Shown here piece by piece: positions 45,413-58,069 of a DNA stretch of 64,000 nt; within the stretch, counting starts at the first letter, position 1, and the number at the start of each line of letters is the position of its first letter. A program made the translations under genes and the position numbers. The notes under the pieces were generated by a model. The model did not search any database, was not told the origin of the DNA, and saw only the letters and a program-made list of their open reading frames with translations. The stretch spans positions 21,640,038 through 21,704,037 of the forward strand of contig NC_088173.1 of the NCBI RefSeq assembly GCF_028769735.1. Direction: 5' to 3'. Source of the stretch: Zonotrichia leucophrys gambelii (lineage: Eukaryota > Chordata > Aves > Passeriformes > Passerellidae).

Positions 45413-47559
45413 GATTAGGATTTTCTGGCCCTCAGGATATTTCTCAGACGTGGTCTTTATTTTCTTTTTCATACTTTAATTGATGTAGGTCTGATGTTTT
45501 GTGAAAACAGTAGGAAGTTTAATAAAGGACCTTTATTGCCTTTTTTTTTTTTTTTCTAACAGCCTACAAGGAAATGGGAACTACAGCTTTAGGAGTAATG
45601 CAGCTTTTTCTGATCCAGCAGGGCTGCAGTGAAAGTTCAGCCCCACCCTCTCAGACACTCAGCATAACCAGCTCTTTCTCATGCCCAGTACAAAGTTTTG
45701 CCTTCTGGTGCTTTTTATGGCTCTGCTGTTGCTTCTGAAAGCTCTTGTAGCTTATCTCTTTCTTTCACAGACAGAAATGTTCATTTTCTTTCTTGCTGTT
45801 TAGTAAGAATGTCAAACCTAATAGTGAAGATGTCTCTCCTATCTATTCCATAGACATCCCTGAGCTTTTTATTTCTTTGCCCCTTCTCACGCAAATAATT
45901 TTGTTCATGTACTGTCAGTTTTCTTTCCCCAAAGTCTTAGATATTTTCTGACTGCTAGTTATTGAATTTTTCTCTTTTTTTGCTGTTTCTCTGAGATGAC
46001 ATGTTCATTATCTGGCCATTATCTTTCAGGGTTTTTTTTTTCTGTTATTCCCTAGCTCCTTAATTCCCTATTTCAAACTACTCACCCACATCTCCTCCTG
46101 CTTGCCAAATTAGCTTCTTCTAGATTTTTTTCAGGAATAATTACTGTTGGAGATGCTGAGTAACCAGCATATTGTGTGGTGGACATACAGATATTAAGCC
46201 TGTTGCAGCTTTTTTTACTGCATAGTATATTCTTAAACAGTGATTAGGTCTGAGTTGGTCATAGATTTAAATCATCTGGCAAACAGGGGAGAAGTGGGTT
46301 CTAGACCCAACACAAAAGATTATGAACTAAAAATATAACAATATCCAGGGAACTAACTGATCTTCATAGATATTTAGTAGAGAAGCAGTGCCCTGCTGCT
46401 GAATTAGGGCTCATGTTGATACTGAAGCTTGCTGGACTGGCCATTAACATTGGAACAGCTTGAGGAGGAGGAGCTGCCTGAGCTCCTCTGGCTGCATGGC
46501 AGAGGCCACAGGGCCTTCACTGCCTTAGCAGCTGAAGAGCTCACATGGTGTTTGGGCAGGGTAATGAATGCTACCTGGGTCTTAAATGTTTAGGATGGGA
46601 ATTGCTGGAACACTGTATTAGAAGGCATCCCTTTTAATGGGTGGTCTTTTCCATGAGAGCTTGGTGTTCTGCATTTTTATCTTTGGTGACTGGCTAATTT
46701 CTTCTTTATTTTTTTTAAATTGCTATAGAGTCTAGAAACCTGGCATTGGGTTTGGGGGACTGTGTTATGTACTGGAGAGCAAAGTCTAGAAATTAATGCT
46801 GCTGTGTCACATTTCTTACACTGATGCATACATTTCTGGGTCTATATTTAGTAACTACTAAGACTGCAATGATGCAAAAAAAAGCAGAGCAAAGGTGGTG
46901 GGATAAGTACTCTAATGAAGAGGGAGAAGGGGTCAAGAAAGTTACTGTGTGAATTAAGAACCCAAGACTTATGGTACGCAAAATGTGGAATATATTGATG
47001 GATGGAGATGTTCAAAACTTGATTGATTGTTTTGAAGAAGGCTTTTGTTGTTGAGTCTGAGAAAGTGGCTTTATTCTGAGAAGTTAAAAATATTTTGTAT
47101 ATCTTGCTCAGATGGAGTATTGATCCCTGACATTAATGCAGAGTGGCTTCTTCCAATTTGTCCTAAATTACTTTTTTCATCTTTACATCTCTCTCAAGCT
47201 CATATGCAAAAATAGTAATTTTTTTTACATCAATTCTTTTTTCTGTAGTTTCCAAAATTGTAAGAATATGATTATTATTTTAAAGAAAAAGGCTATTAAG
47301 TTGAAAATCAATTGTTATTGTTTAACACATCAAGAAAAACATTGTTTTCTTTCTGAAGTTAATCTAGTAGAGTACTTCTTTTTCTGTCATGAATCAAAAC
47401 TACTACACTTTGCATTTGTTATTGTCAGGTGCAGCTTTTCAAATAAGGCATTGACATAATTGCTAAAATATTACTAGCTAAAGTAGAAAATTAATTACTT
47501 TACATGACATAAGAAATGTTCTAATCTGGTCTGAGAACATGAATAAGACAGACTGATGG
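45413..47559. other. Unassigned DNA with a GC-richer block at 46385-46600
   Basis: The 46385-46600 block (GAGGAGGAGGAGCTGCCTGAGCTCC..) is GC-richer than its surroundings and may be a decayed repeat or regulatory DNA. A T15 run lies at 45541-45555. No gene was assigned. Confidence 0.4.
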
Positions 47560-48130
47560 AGACATGACTAGAAATGCAGGAAAGAACTGATTAAATCTGG
47601 AAGGACCCAGTTACTATACAGAACTCAGCTCTCAGTTTATCAAGGCCCTGAGTGCACCCACAGGCACTAATTGTCCTGACCAGCCATAGAGCAAAAATTT
47701 ATCCTCTCCCTTTTGGTCCAGAAGCTTTTCTTAAGCTCAGGTTGTGTCCGTAGTTCCTGTCTGAACTATGAAACATGTATTCCTGCACCAAACTGATTTC
47801 CTCTGATCCTGATGTTTTTGTGGGATGTGCAATTTAACCTCTGCCCTGACTGTCACATCACATTTGCCTGATGATCACTGGGCAGAGCTTGTTACTGCCA
47901 CCAATCCTGCTTGGTCCTGAGGAACTGCATTTGTGCTGAAGTCCCTACCCTTGTCTGTGCCAAGGTCTCCTGTAGCTCATCCTCCAGTGTGTGGGAGCCT
48001 TGGTCTTGATGCTCGTGACAGCCAGTTCCAGCTGATGGCTGGGGCAGTGCAGGGTGTGATCTGTCTCCGTCCTTGAAAGGGTGTGTGGGTGGTTTGTGCT
48101 CAGCTTGTTGCCTACAGAAAGATTTCAAGC
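47560..48130. repeat. GC-richer block, possible unassigned dispersed repeat
   Basis: About 570 bp markedly richer in G+C than the surrounding DNA, with a hydrophilic minus-strand frame at 47892-48128. It has no splice signals and no recognised family. It lies next to an old CR1 relic, and its abrupt composition change suggests an old LTR or internal element. This is inference only. Confidence 0.3.
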
Positions 48131-48214
48131 TGCTCTGTACAAAGCCACTTTTCTACCCATGTGATTGTCATCCTGTAAAATAGTAAGGGTTTATATCATC
48201 ACAGATGCAAGGCT

Positions 48215-48535
48215 TTTCATTTGCCTTTGTTGACTTCATAAGAGTCCTTTTTATATTCAGTCCACTTATTTTATCCATTTAGCATCTGTCCAGTGTGGAC
48301 CTGTCCACCCAGCCTGATGTCATTTGCAAACATGATGCAGGACCCTTTTGTTATGCTAACCAGAATGTTAATGAAGGTTTTAAACAGTATCAACTCCAAT
48401 ATGAAAACTTGAGGAACATTGCTAGTTACTAGATATCAGAATTTATTTGCATCTGTAGTTTAAAAACCATGAGTCCAGCTTTGACCAACATTTGAATAAT
48501 ATCCAATTATATTATCCCATGAAGTATTTCTAAAT
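48215..48535 (-). mobile_element. Old CR1 relic (inner 3' region)
   Basis: The plus strand has CTGATGTCATTTGCAAACATGATG, AATGTTAATGAAGGTTTTAAACAGTATC, and CTTGAGGAACATTGCTAGTTACT. These are the antisense of the well-known CR1 region reading TTCATTAATGACCTGG...GCAGATGAC. Heavily diverged and on the minus strand. Confidence 0.6.
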
Positions 48536-51500
48536 ATTAATTTTAATTTCTCATTTGGTATTTTAGGGATTTTTACAAATCCAAAACCTGTGGAGTAAAT
48601 TCCCCTGCATATGGACAAAGGCAATGAATTCACAAATTATAGATACAGGGCTGGAAATCAGGCAGCTCTGAATATCCCTCTGCCAAACTGAGACAATACA
48701 CATCTCTATTTTTGCCTTGTTTCTCATTGAATATATTGGAAATGCAGTGTACTTGGGAAGTAGACAGACATCCAGCAATTTTTCTCACATTGATAGCTTT
48801 GAAATGTCTTAGTCATACACACATAATGAGATATTTCAGCATTTCAAGCAAAGTATCCACTTTTGAAAGTAGCTCTTTAAAATGAAAAGTACAAATATTT
48901 TTGACCCATAAGAACAGAGAAACACATTTATTTTGCCAAGATACTTCATGTAGTTGCTTCAAATCCTTATTATTCTAAATTACATACTTTTCCAGCATGC
49001 CCAGAATTTCCAGAAGGTGTTGAACAGATGCCTCAGTAAGAGGCACAGAGGCGCTATGAACTACTACTCTCAACTGAAAGGGAATGCACTCTTGCCTCTT
49101 TGACAATCATTCCCTTTAAAAGCCTGTCATGTACTTCAAAGGAAGCCCAGGAAATATTATTACCCACTTGTGAGTTGCTGTATCTGTCTTTTATCAGTTA
49201 TTTCTTACAACCAGCTCAGTAGAGATGGTATATGAGAGAGGGTACAAGAAAATTCTTTGTCTTTGCTTGCCTCCTTTGATAGCACAACCAGATCCCAACT
49301 CAGGTAGCCCAGACAAGTCAAGCAGGTTCCAACAGGTGGTTCCTAGAGGACCCTACATGAAAAGTAAACCGGAATTTCTGAAGATAGGCAGACAGACTCC
49401 AGGCAAAATTAGGGTTTAAAATAATGTTAAGTAACAGTATATGTTACTTAGGCATGAGAATAGTTGAGGCAGACTCTGCCCAAACTCATCCAAAGTGTAC
49501 ATTTGAAGACAATTTGCACCATTGAATCAAGATGACACATTTCTGTGAGCTTTTGAGTCCTTGTGGTTTTTGTTCATTACCCACTGGGGGTTGGAATTCT
49601 GCTTGAACCTCAGGTAGGCTCACACAAATACCTTTTTTGCCAGACATCTGATTTTTGTGATTTGGATCATTTCCATTTGCTGAACAGACTTTGTGATTGG
49701 CAGTCTAGCAAGTACTGCATTTTATTAAATGTATGGAATAACAAAAGATGTATGAATTTTTGTTCTGTAATTGACTCAGTGATGTGTTAAAGCAGTTGTT
49801 TGGAAGATTAAGGAGAACGGAAATTCTTCAAGGAATGAAAAAAAGTAAAGAAATGTGCATTTGAATAATATCAAAATTACTATTTGCCTCCTGTCAGTTT
49901 GCTTTTTTTAGTTAATTTTCTTCTGAAGTGCTTTGTGTTCAGTATAAACAAATGCAGAGGGGAAACAGAATGCTGCTATTTTTGTTGTGGTTGTCTGTTC
50001 TTGTATTTGTGCAGAACCAAGATGTGAAAAACTGTTGGTCTGCTAACTTTCAGAATTTTTTGCTGTTATTAAAAATAGCCTATATAATTTCAACAAAAGC
50101 ATGTAACAGTTATCTTTGTTGCCATCATTTCTAGGAATGATTGGTGGATTAAGTGACTTGAAGCATGAGTGCATATCTAAGGGGTTAAAAATCAAATGCA
50201 AGTAAAATGTAACAGCCATGTTAACAATGGATTTGACTAACTAGAGAAAACACTGGGGTTACTGTTGGGGGAACTGTCCTTCAAGAAGCAGATGTGTACA
50301 TTTATATATCTTCATTTTAGAACTAGTGAAGCTACATGATTGTTCCTTTTTGCATTTATTTGCTTCTACAGTGTAAATTGCTGGTTTAGTTCTCAGGTCA
50401 CGGAGACATTTGTAGTTTCTGTTTATTGGTTTTGGGTTTTTCAGAATTCAAAGAGATTTTAAAGACTAGTTAAAACTAAATCCTTCGCAGTTTTATGAAC
50501 CTGCACAAAGTCAAAAATAAGGTCCTGATTGAGATGATTCAGGAGTTTGGATTGAAACATTCATGTAAGTGCTTTTTTGGACATGGGCCAGGGCACTTGG
50601 TTGTTCTTTCACTCGTGACTCTCCAGTGAAGCAGTTCTCTCAGACTGTTGACACAAGTCCTTGCTCCAGTTTATTTTGGTAGCTTGGGCTGATACAAGAC
50701 TGAAATTTGCATTTCAATTATCAGGAAGTCTGGGGAGAATTCAAAACAGAAGCAGGATTTGAACTTTGCTGTTTAGCTCACCTCACATCCCAAGAACTCC
50801 AGAGAACTCCTTGATGGACTGGTTCACCTTCCTGCCTACTGACACAATCCAAATTAACTGCAGAACAGCTCAGTGTCTCCTCATCTGAGAGAAAATGTAG
50901 CTTTTAGCTACATTTCAGTGGTTTTTATTTCATTCATCTATGATCATTTTTTATGGCCTTATGGCCTAACATAATCTGAGCATGAACTATCTTTCATTTA
51001 ACTGGTTAAGAAACATGTAGAAGCCTGTCTGCTTCACTAAAATTAAAAACATGGTGAATTACTGTTCCTTAAAAAATTATTCTAAAAAAAATATTTAAAA
51101 ATATATGATGTGTAACTGCAATTTTGTTGTTGAAGAATTGAATTTGAACAAAAAACAAAGGAGCTTGAGTTAAAGCTTTAAAACTTGAACTTTTGACATC
51201 TTAAAAAGCAACAGAGGAAATTCTCAAACACCAGTCAAAAATAACTCCCAGAGTTGTATTCCACTTCAAGTATGACTGAAAGATTTTAGAGAGATGAAAG
51301 CTGAGATTGTGTGCATGTATCTCTTACACAAAAAGATTTTTCTTCCTTTAAAACTTCTTCCTTTTATAAGTAACTGGTAAGATATTTTCCATTACTCTGC
51401 AAGAGCTGACAGATTTCTTTTCTACAAATCTACAAATATCTGCTTCCATCTGATTTTCCCTTCATCTTAGCTGTGCTACTTTTCCTGCAGTATTCTAAAG

Positions 51501-53499
51501 TTTGATTTATAAAATTTTAAGTCTACTGGAATTTTAATAATAACCTCATTGAAGTTCTCTACAATGTAGCAAAATTTATTTAATCGAAAATCCAGCTTTA
51601 AGAAGCAGAACAGTTTTCAATAATAGGCACTAAAGTGTACAAAATACTTATAAAGTAAAATGCATGAAAATGCAAATCACAACAATGGATTTTCTCTTCT
51701 AAGAAGCCCATTTGTGTATGTTTACTTTAATTGCTCTTATTAATCTTTCTTTCCTAGCAAAACTTTCTGCATGCCCAAAGAAAGAGAAAACCCCTTTGTT
51801 TTTCATTTTAAAAATATGCTTTCATCATTGCCATGATCTGCAGCATTTTACTGCAAAATTACTTGTTTCATGGTGGTGTTTTGTTTCAGCAAAGATATTG
51901 GAGCTCTGGCTTGTGAACATTGCAAAAACTTTTAAAATTATTTCAGAAATGAAAATTCTAAAAGAACCCCCTCATCTTTTTCATTTCCACAGTAGTCATT
52001 AAAGTAATCTATAAGGCTCATAGGTGAGATCAGTGTGCCAGTACATTCAAGTTAGCAGAAATGATTAATTGTTCATTCATTATTAAATAATTTGCAAGTT
52101 AGTATTGGTTAAGTGCAAATCCTTAACAAGAATTTTTCATGTTTAAAACTTTCTTCTTTTCCTATTCTGAATGATCTTTTTCTTGCTGATATGTAGCATA
52201 ATTATTGTTGGAATTAATACAATTTTAACAGGATGTAATATTCCTAGACCATCTTGAAATAAATATGGATATGGTGGTCTGGATGTTATGAAATATTCAG
52301 CATGTGACAAGAAATACTTCAAAAAGTAGGTATGTTCTGGCACTCCAATAATTGGGTTCATTAATTGCTTTCAATAGGAATATGAAAGTTACTTTTCCTC
52401 TTTGCAACAAATGTCACTAGTGCTCATGGAAAAAAAAAAATAAAGGCAATTTTTAAAGGTAGCTTAAGAAAATCAATCTGCTCACACAGTTGAAATACTG
52501 AATACTGGCCTTCCCCCCCCTCCCCCACCATGATCTAGGTATTTATTACACATGCAGTTTTTACAGTTAATCTAACAATACCTGCAGTCCTCAGAGGTAT
52601 AATACCAATGTTTTCCAAGAGAAATCCCACAACAATGCTTGTACTCCATTTATGTTAAACCCTTTTAAAAGGAAATTGAGGGCCTATTGTCAGTGAATTG
52701 GAAAAGGTGAAAAGGAAATGCTATCACTTTTTTTTTTCCTTGAAATGAAATGTCTTTACATAATCTGAGAGAATAACACCACTTGGTAATGAATCTCTGA
52801 TAAATGCATCCTTTCTAGGTGTTTGTCTTTATTTTTCAGACAATTTACATCTGTTTCTCATTTGTTAAAGAAGGACACTACTAGAGATTAAAGTATCAAA
52901 AGCAGTGCTTTTAAATTTCAAGCTTAAAAACTGTTAACAAGCTACAAGTTAAATATGAGGACACACCAAAAAACTCAGAAGGAACATAGTGAGGGTGGTT
53001 AAAATCCCATAAAAGAAACAAGCAAACAACCAAAAACTCCCAAACTCTGCTATTCGTTACAATGAGCTTCTGTAGCAGAAAGTATTTCAGTTACCCTTAT
53101 GAGAGGAGCAAATGAGATCCCAGAACTCACTGATCTTCAGTAAATAATTTAGTTGAATTACCAGTTAAAAGTAAAATTTATAATTACTTAATGGATCATA
53201 ATTTTACAAGGAGGTTGACCTTCATAAGGGGAAAACATGAGCCTCTAATTTTATATAGCATAATTCCTTAAAGATGTCAATGCAATTGTGAGTGTAATAG
53301 ACAGATACACATGTTCATCTCAATTAAAAAAAAACTTTTTGTAGTCTTTCAAAAGAAGCCATAAAAAATTATCAGTCTTAAGGGGAGAACCAATGTTGTC
53401 TCACAGGTCAAAAGTCAGATGAGACCTGGAAAACAAAGAACCTGAATAATTCCTCTGTTTTGGAAAGTGTAAAATGTAGTGATATGTTTGAGTATTGAA
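48536..53499. other. Unassigned AT-rich DNA
   Basis: No gene was assigned. A frame at 49283-49419 follows an acceptor-like CTTTGATAG and is hydrophilic, but is too weak to call. A 10-bp-arm hairpin lies at 50893-50915 and a C-rich run at 52513-52527. Confidence 0.4.
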
Positions 53500-53690
53500 A
53501 GGTTTAAATGACTGTTTTCAATAATGATCTGGAAAAGACATTAAATGAGCTAATTCTTGATTATTTATGAACTAAAAAAAATAATTTGAGAAGTAGCAGG
53601 AGGATTTAGCAGAATGAAGTCATCGGTGTGATCATGGGTACAATGTAAATCTGGTTGTGGCAAAAAAATGCTGGCAATGGTACTGGCAGT
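53500..53690 (+). mobile_element. Probable old CR1 relic
   Basis: GTTTTCAATAATGATCTGGAAAAGAC resembles the CR1 motif TTCATTAATGATCTGGATGA. About 110 nt on, CATGGGTACAATGTAAATCTGGTTGTGGCAAAAAAATGCTGGCAATGGTA resembles the following CR1 block (CAATGTGCCC..GTGGCCAAGAAGGCCAATGG). It is the sense-strand counterpart of the relic at 48215, strongly decayed. Confidence 0.4.
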
Positions 53691-53799
53691 TTTCTAAATG
53701 TTCTTGAGTATCATTGGATCTATCATTAGGATTGCTTATCAAAGAAAAGAAGATTCTGACAGATATTTCTGTGATAGCTCAGCTCCCTTCCTTCTCCCC

Positions 53800-53890
53800 A
53801 AAGAACAAAAGGAAGTAGAAATACAGGGAGAGGAAGAGAAGGAGGTAGAATAAGAAGGAGATGATGATGAAGAAGAAGAAATTAGAGATC
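53800..53890 (+). repeat. Purine-rich tract (GGAAGA/GATGAA)n
   Basis: About 90 bp of nearly uninterrupted purine on the plus strand, ending in GATGATGATGAAGAAGAAGAA. Low-complexity and able to form triplex or slipped structures. No gene context. Confidence 0.8.
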
Positions 53891-54239
53891 GCTGTGACAG
53901 GAACATTTGGGAAATGGGCCTAAATTAGTATATGATAACACAGAACAGATATTTGATTAGTTCTGATGGGAATGGTCCTTGCTGATTGTAACCATCAAGG
54001 CAGTCAGATTTCAGAGCTTTGTCTCAGATGATCAGAAGCCAAATCAGGCATCTGATTTTTCTCCCCAGACATCTGACATCTAGCCATTTGCAAGACAGCT
54101 GAGTTTCACAGCAGATCGCAACTCTTGGCCTGTGTCCCCGGGCTAGGTGTTTTCAGGGATATTACTTTGTCAGGGCAGTTCTTTTATGCTGTTTCTCAAC
54201 TGTTATTTTCCCTTGGTGAACTTCTGCTTCTTTAACCAG
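53891..54239. other. Unassigned DNA upstream of the exon candidate
   Basis: The pyrimidine-rich end (GAACTTCTGCTTCTTTAACCAG at 54218-54239) resembles a splice acceptor. Otherwise nothing was recognised. Confidence 0.4.
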
Positions 54240-54416
54240 CGCCAGTGCTGCCCCAGCTCTCAAGGCCGGCCTTCTTCAATGACCCACAACAGACTGTTGG
54301 TGTTGACTCCATTTCCAAGCTGTGCCCATGTTGTCAAAGCCCCTGCTGCTATCCTGCAGTTAAAGTGTGCATCACAACAGGAGACACCCGTATCAGGTTT
54401 GGGCTCACACAGCCAG
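54240..54416 (+). CDS. Candidate internal exon, cysteine-rich, unidentified
   Basis: A 177-bp segment sits between an acceptor-like CTTCTGCTTCTTTAACCAG and a donor-like CCAG|GTCTCC. One frame is open throughout: it begins PVLPQLSRPAFFNDPQQ, contains a tight cysteine cluster (KLCPCCQSPCCYPAVKVC), and ends GDTRIRFGLTQPG. Both boundaries would be phase 1, the symmetrical arrangement common for extracellular-domain exons. The segment is GC-richer than its surroundings. Against it, the donor is weak, a second frame is also open, and no sister exon or protein family was recognised. It could be a chance frame in a GC-rich patch. Confidence 0.27.
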
Positions 54417-56713
54417 GTCTCCTAACAAGCTGATGAGAAACTGCATGTCAGCGTTGGCACCTTGCCCTGTGAGCTGCCAACATGCCAGGGACCTCTTAGT
54501 GACAGTTTCTGTAATGTTTTTAAATACACACACAGAAGCATAAAAAGGTTTTGCTATGTCCGTGTGCATATGTTTGGATTCTGAAATCGGTGTTGTCAAA
54601 GCCTGCAGAGTGTGCTTCTACTTCTATGGGAAAATAAGGTTTCTGTGTTAGCTACACAGAATACAGATTTGCTACAAATGTGTTACTTTAATGGTGAATG
54701 TATACCCTGGGAGGATAATAGGTCTGTATTTGAGGCCCTGTTTTAAGAAGCAAGTGTGTTTTTTTCATGACAAGGCCATTGCAACAAGCATAATCATTAT
54801 TCTGATGTTACCAACTGATTAAACTACAGTGAAGGCTTACTTTGGTATGTGTGATGATATTGGGTAGAAAGGGACAGGAACTAAAAATACGGTGAGAAAT
54901 GGAACTTTCAGAAAATTATTAACTTTCCTCCAAATTGCTGCTGAAAAGTGCAGTATATTGAACTACACTGATAACTTATTTGAAGTGATGTGTCCATTGT
55001 TTCCCTATAGTGGTCCAGTTCACAGGCATGGTTAGCAACATCATCTCATACAGCGCTGTTAACAGCTTCCTCTTTTTTATGTTGACATATTCATTTCCTG
55101 CCTAAACCAATTCAGGTAACAGGGTGTAAGTCTCTGTTGAATAATAAAGCTATATTCATAAGTAGTAATGCTGTCAACAACATAAGAATGACATTATAAT
55201 TCATTTTTCTCTAAAAATTTGAAGTTTCTGCTGTCACAAATGCATAAGTATCTATGCTGTAATCAGGGGACGCTTGGTGAATTGTATGCTAGCTGAATGC
55301 TAGTCTTTCCCTGTAGAATTTTAAGGTAAATCATTTTCCCTGGTAGGGCAAATAGAGAAATCTGTAAAACTGATAGGAGAACAATGCATGGATAAACATT
55401 TCAATTAATGTGATTTTGTACAGTGTCACAGCAACAATCTCAAGCAGAACATCCATAGGAAAAAAAAAAGTTTGGAAAAGTTGCAGAAGCTCCTATTAAG
55501 CTCATAAAAGTGATTTTCAGTGCTGATTGAAGCAATACATTAACTAAAATAGAGCTACTATTTAATGTTAGGCAAGCTAAAGGGAAGAATTACTAGATCT
55601 ATATGTTGCATGACATGATGTGATAAAATCCTTTGATGTATTAGCGGACTCCAGGAGCTAAATCTAAAAAGATAACTAACTATAATAAATCTGCAATGGT
55701 AAAATTCTGCATTTACATAGTGCTGGATTCTAACACACTTGCATTCACTTCTTTTTTATCAATTTTTAGTTAAAAATGGTTGTTACTCAAAAAAAAAAGG
55801 ATTTTAATTTGTTTGAACCAGACGGTACAAAGAATGACGTAGAATATTGTATAATAGATAGGAAAGGGCTGGCTTGAGAAAGAGTTCTAATCATGTTCAT
55901 ATGGGAGTAAATTTTATGCTTGAAATCCAAATTATTTTTTCCTAATTTTTTCAATAATTTCTACTCTCTATGTCTTTGAATCCATATGTATATGTGTATG
56001 ATAATAATAGAGAAGTTATACAAATTTATGTTTCCAAGTATAATGTCGAAATTCCTACCATCAAACATTTCTAGAACAGTCCTGTCTGTTTTCAGCTGAA
56101 GGAGATTTTGGTATTTTGTCTAACTGAAAGGAGGAGGATGTGGGGTTTTTTTACTTGTGCAATTAAAGTTTAGTTTCTATTGAAGTGCAACTTTGAACTG
56201 TTGTTACAAGAGGGGCCATAGCACCCTTATTGCTCATGCTAAACTCAGCCTTTTCAAAGCAGAGAAAGATTTAAGGGTTACCCAAATGCTTGAAATTGTT
56301 AGAGCAAGGAGAGTACAGATTTTCTCAATTGAACTTTTTCTTTTATTAAATCCAGACACTTTTGATCACTTTTACTATTCATCCACAAAATAAGGAGAGC
56401 CAGTTTTTTTGGCTCTGCCTCAGTGTCTGCCCTTTCGTCCAATACAAATGACTGTGGGAAGGCTTGATGGTGACAGAGCTATTTCACCCATCTTTCCACT
56501 TCTGAGCTATTCCTAAAAGAGGACGAACTTTTAGAGGTGTACTGGCTGTTTTAAGGATAATTTATAGAGAAGAAATTTCTGTCACTTTATCCTCCCTCTG
56601 AGAAGGATAAAAAGGAAGAATAAAACCTGCTGAGAAACACTTCTTTTCTTTTAAGGAAATCAGCAACTCCATTTGTACTATTTCTTCCAATAACAATTGT
56701 AGCAAACAAGCAT
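54417..56713. other. Unassigned non-coding DNA
   Basis: No gene or known repeat was recognised. Confidence 0.45.
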
Positions 56714-56752
56714 AAAATCATAGAATGGTTTGGGTCGGGAGGGAGTTGCATT
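56714..56752 (-). mobile_element. Short CR1 3' terminus
   Basis: AAAATCATAGAATGGTTTGGGTCGGGAGGGA is the antisense of the CR1 end (TCCCTYCCAACCCAAACCATTCTATGATT). Only about 40 bp remain. Confidence 0.8.
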
Positions 56753-57740
56753 TGGGGGTTTATTCCTCATTTGCTGCTATTTAAAAAAAAAAAAAAAAAT
56801 TCCCTCTGCTTCCCAAAAGCCATTTCCTTTACAAAGCATCAGTTTTCCTTACTGAAGCTGAAAATAAAGCATCAGGCAGAACAAAAGAGGACATCAACAG
56901 TAAAATCTGGCTTTAAGTCTCTTCTTCAGTATCTCTGTAATAGAGAATTACTGCTGCAGTGAACCCCTTATCTGAATGTGAATAGCTTTATTGTCAGCTC
57001 TATATCTACTTTATGTACTAAATGACAGCTTTTCCAGTGTTCTCCTTTTTCTCCCCTCATTGCCCATTAAAGGCATTTGTACTGATATGTTAAACTAATA
57101 TTCTATTCAGATTTTGCTAGTTATGATGCAGCAATTAAACAAGAAATTCTTCCCAGTTTTTCCCCACAGACTTTTCTTAGCTTCTGTCGTACATGATAAA
57201 TAGGAAATATTTTAGTAGATGGCTGTTCTTCCACCTCAAATTATCATTAATTCACTGAGATAACAAAAGACAAATTAAACTGCAGTAAGAGTCTATTTAA
57301 GCAAATATTTTGATAATGCTGGCACAAGTCACAATTGTGTTACTGTACAAAGCCCCAAAAGCTGAACTTGGTCTACCATGTACATGGTAGATAGAATGAG
57401 GAAAAAAAAAAACGTTGAAAGTGGTTTCAAAAATATTCTCTATATAAGAATTTTTGTGGCTCTTCTAAATTTCAATAAACAAGGAAATTATGCGATAGAT
57501 GATTTGCAACTGCTAAACCAAACAGTGGTGTATTTCTGTAGTCCTGTAAAATTGTGCCAGGTCTAGTGTCCTATGATATATGTAGCCCACGTATTCACAT
57601 GCTGAGTACACGCTGTGCTTCCACATACAGTTTCAATTAACTATTTCCTGGGCATTTTCTTCACATTAGTTCATTTCAGCCTTCTATAAGATTTCTTTCT
57701 TTGCTAGTTTTACCTACTTTTTCAGTGGAGTAGTTTCTAT
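56753..57740. other. Unassigned DNA with an A17 run and a 20-bp palindrome
   Basis: An A-run at 56783-56799 and a perfect palindrome at 57372-57391. No gene was assigned. Confidence 0.45.
57372..57391. other. Perfect 20-bp palindrome
   Basis: TCTACCATGTACATGGTAGA is its own reverse complement with no spacer. Length 20 is unusual but not extreme for 64 kb. It could be a dimeric protein-binding site or a chance event. Confidence 0.95.
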
Positions 57741-58069
57741 TTTACTTCCATAGCTGCCTTTGTAGGAACTTCAGAGCTGACTTGTTTGATACTACTTTAA
57801 ACATTTTGCATAACTTATCGGTGATATTGGCCCCAGCTCTTCTGCAGCACTTGCAGCTGTGGAAGAAGGAGTTAAATCTTTTCAGTGGAGGTTTTGTCTT
57901 TACAGAAGATCTCTTCTGGATGGTTATAAAGGTTGTTGTAGACCAACATCTCCCATGAGTAAGCTGCTGTGGGAGGAGCATCTCCCATGAGCATGTGCTG
58001 AGAATCAGTCATGGAGTTCCCACTTATACTAATGGGATTTTTTTTTGCTATACTTGCTCCTGAGACCAT
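57741..58069 (-). pseudogene. Possible decayed coding segment, origin unknown
   Basis: Two overlapping minus-strand frames (57742-57981 and 57872-58069) are both long and of protein-like composition. A third frame is open in part, as if one reading frame had been broken by small indels. One stretch has a cysteine/arginine cluster (SCKCCRRAG). A nearby imperfect repeat of CATCTCCCATGAG (57948 and 57979) lies inside it. I recognise no protein, and this may be chance in a GC-richer patch. Confidence 0.2.

Noticed and set aside
49283..49419. Hydrophilic plus-strand frame after CTTTGATAG
   Set aside because: Short pyrimidine tract, no family match; an internal CAG|GTAGCC donor would leave only 21 bp.
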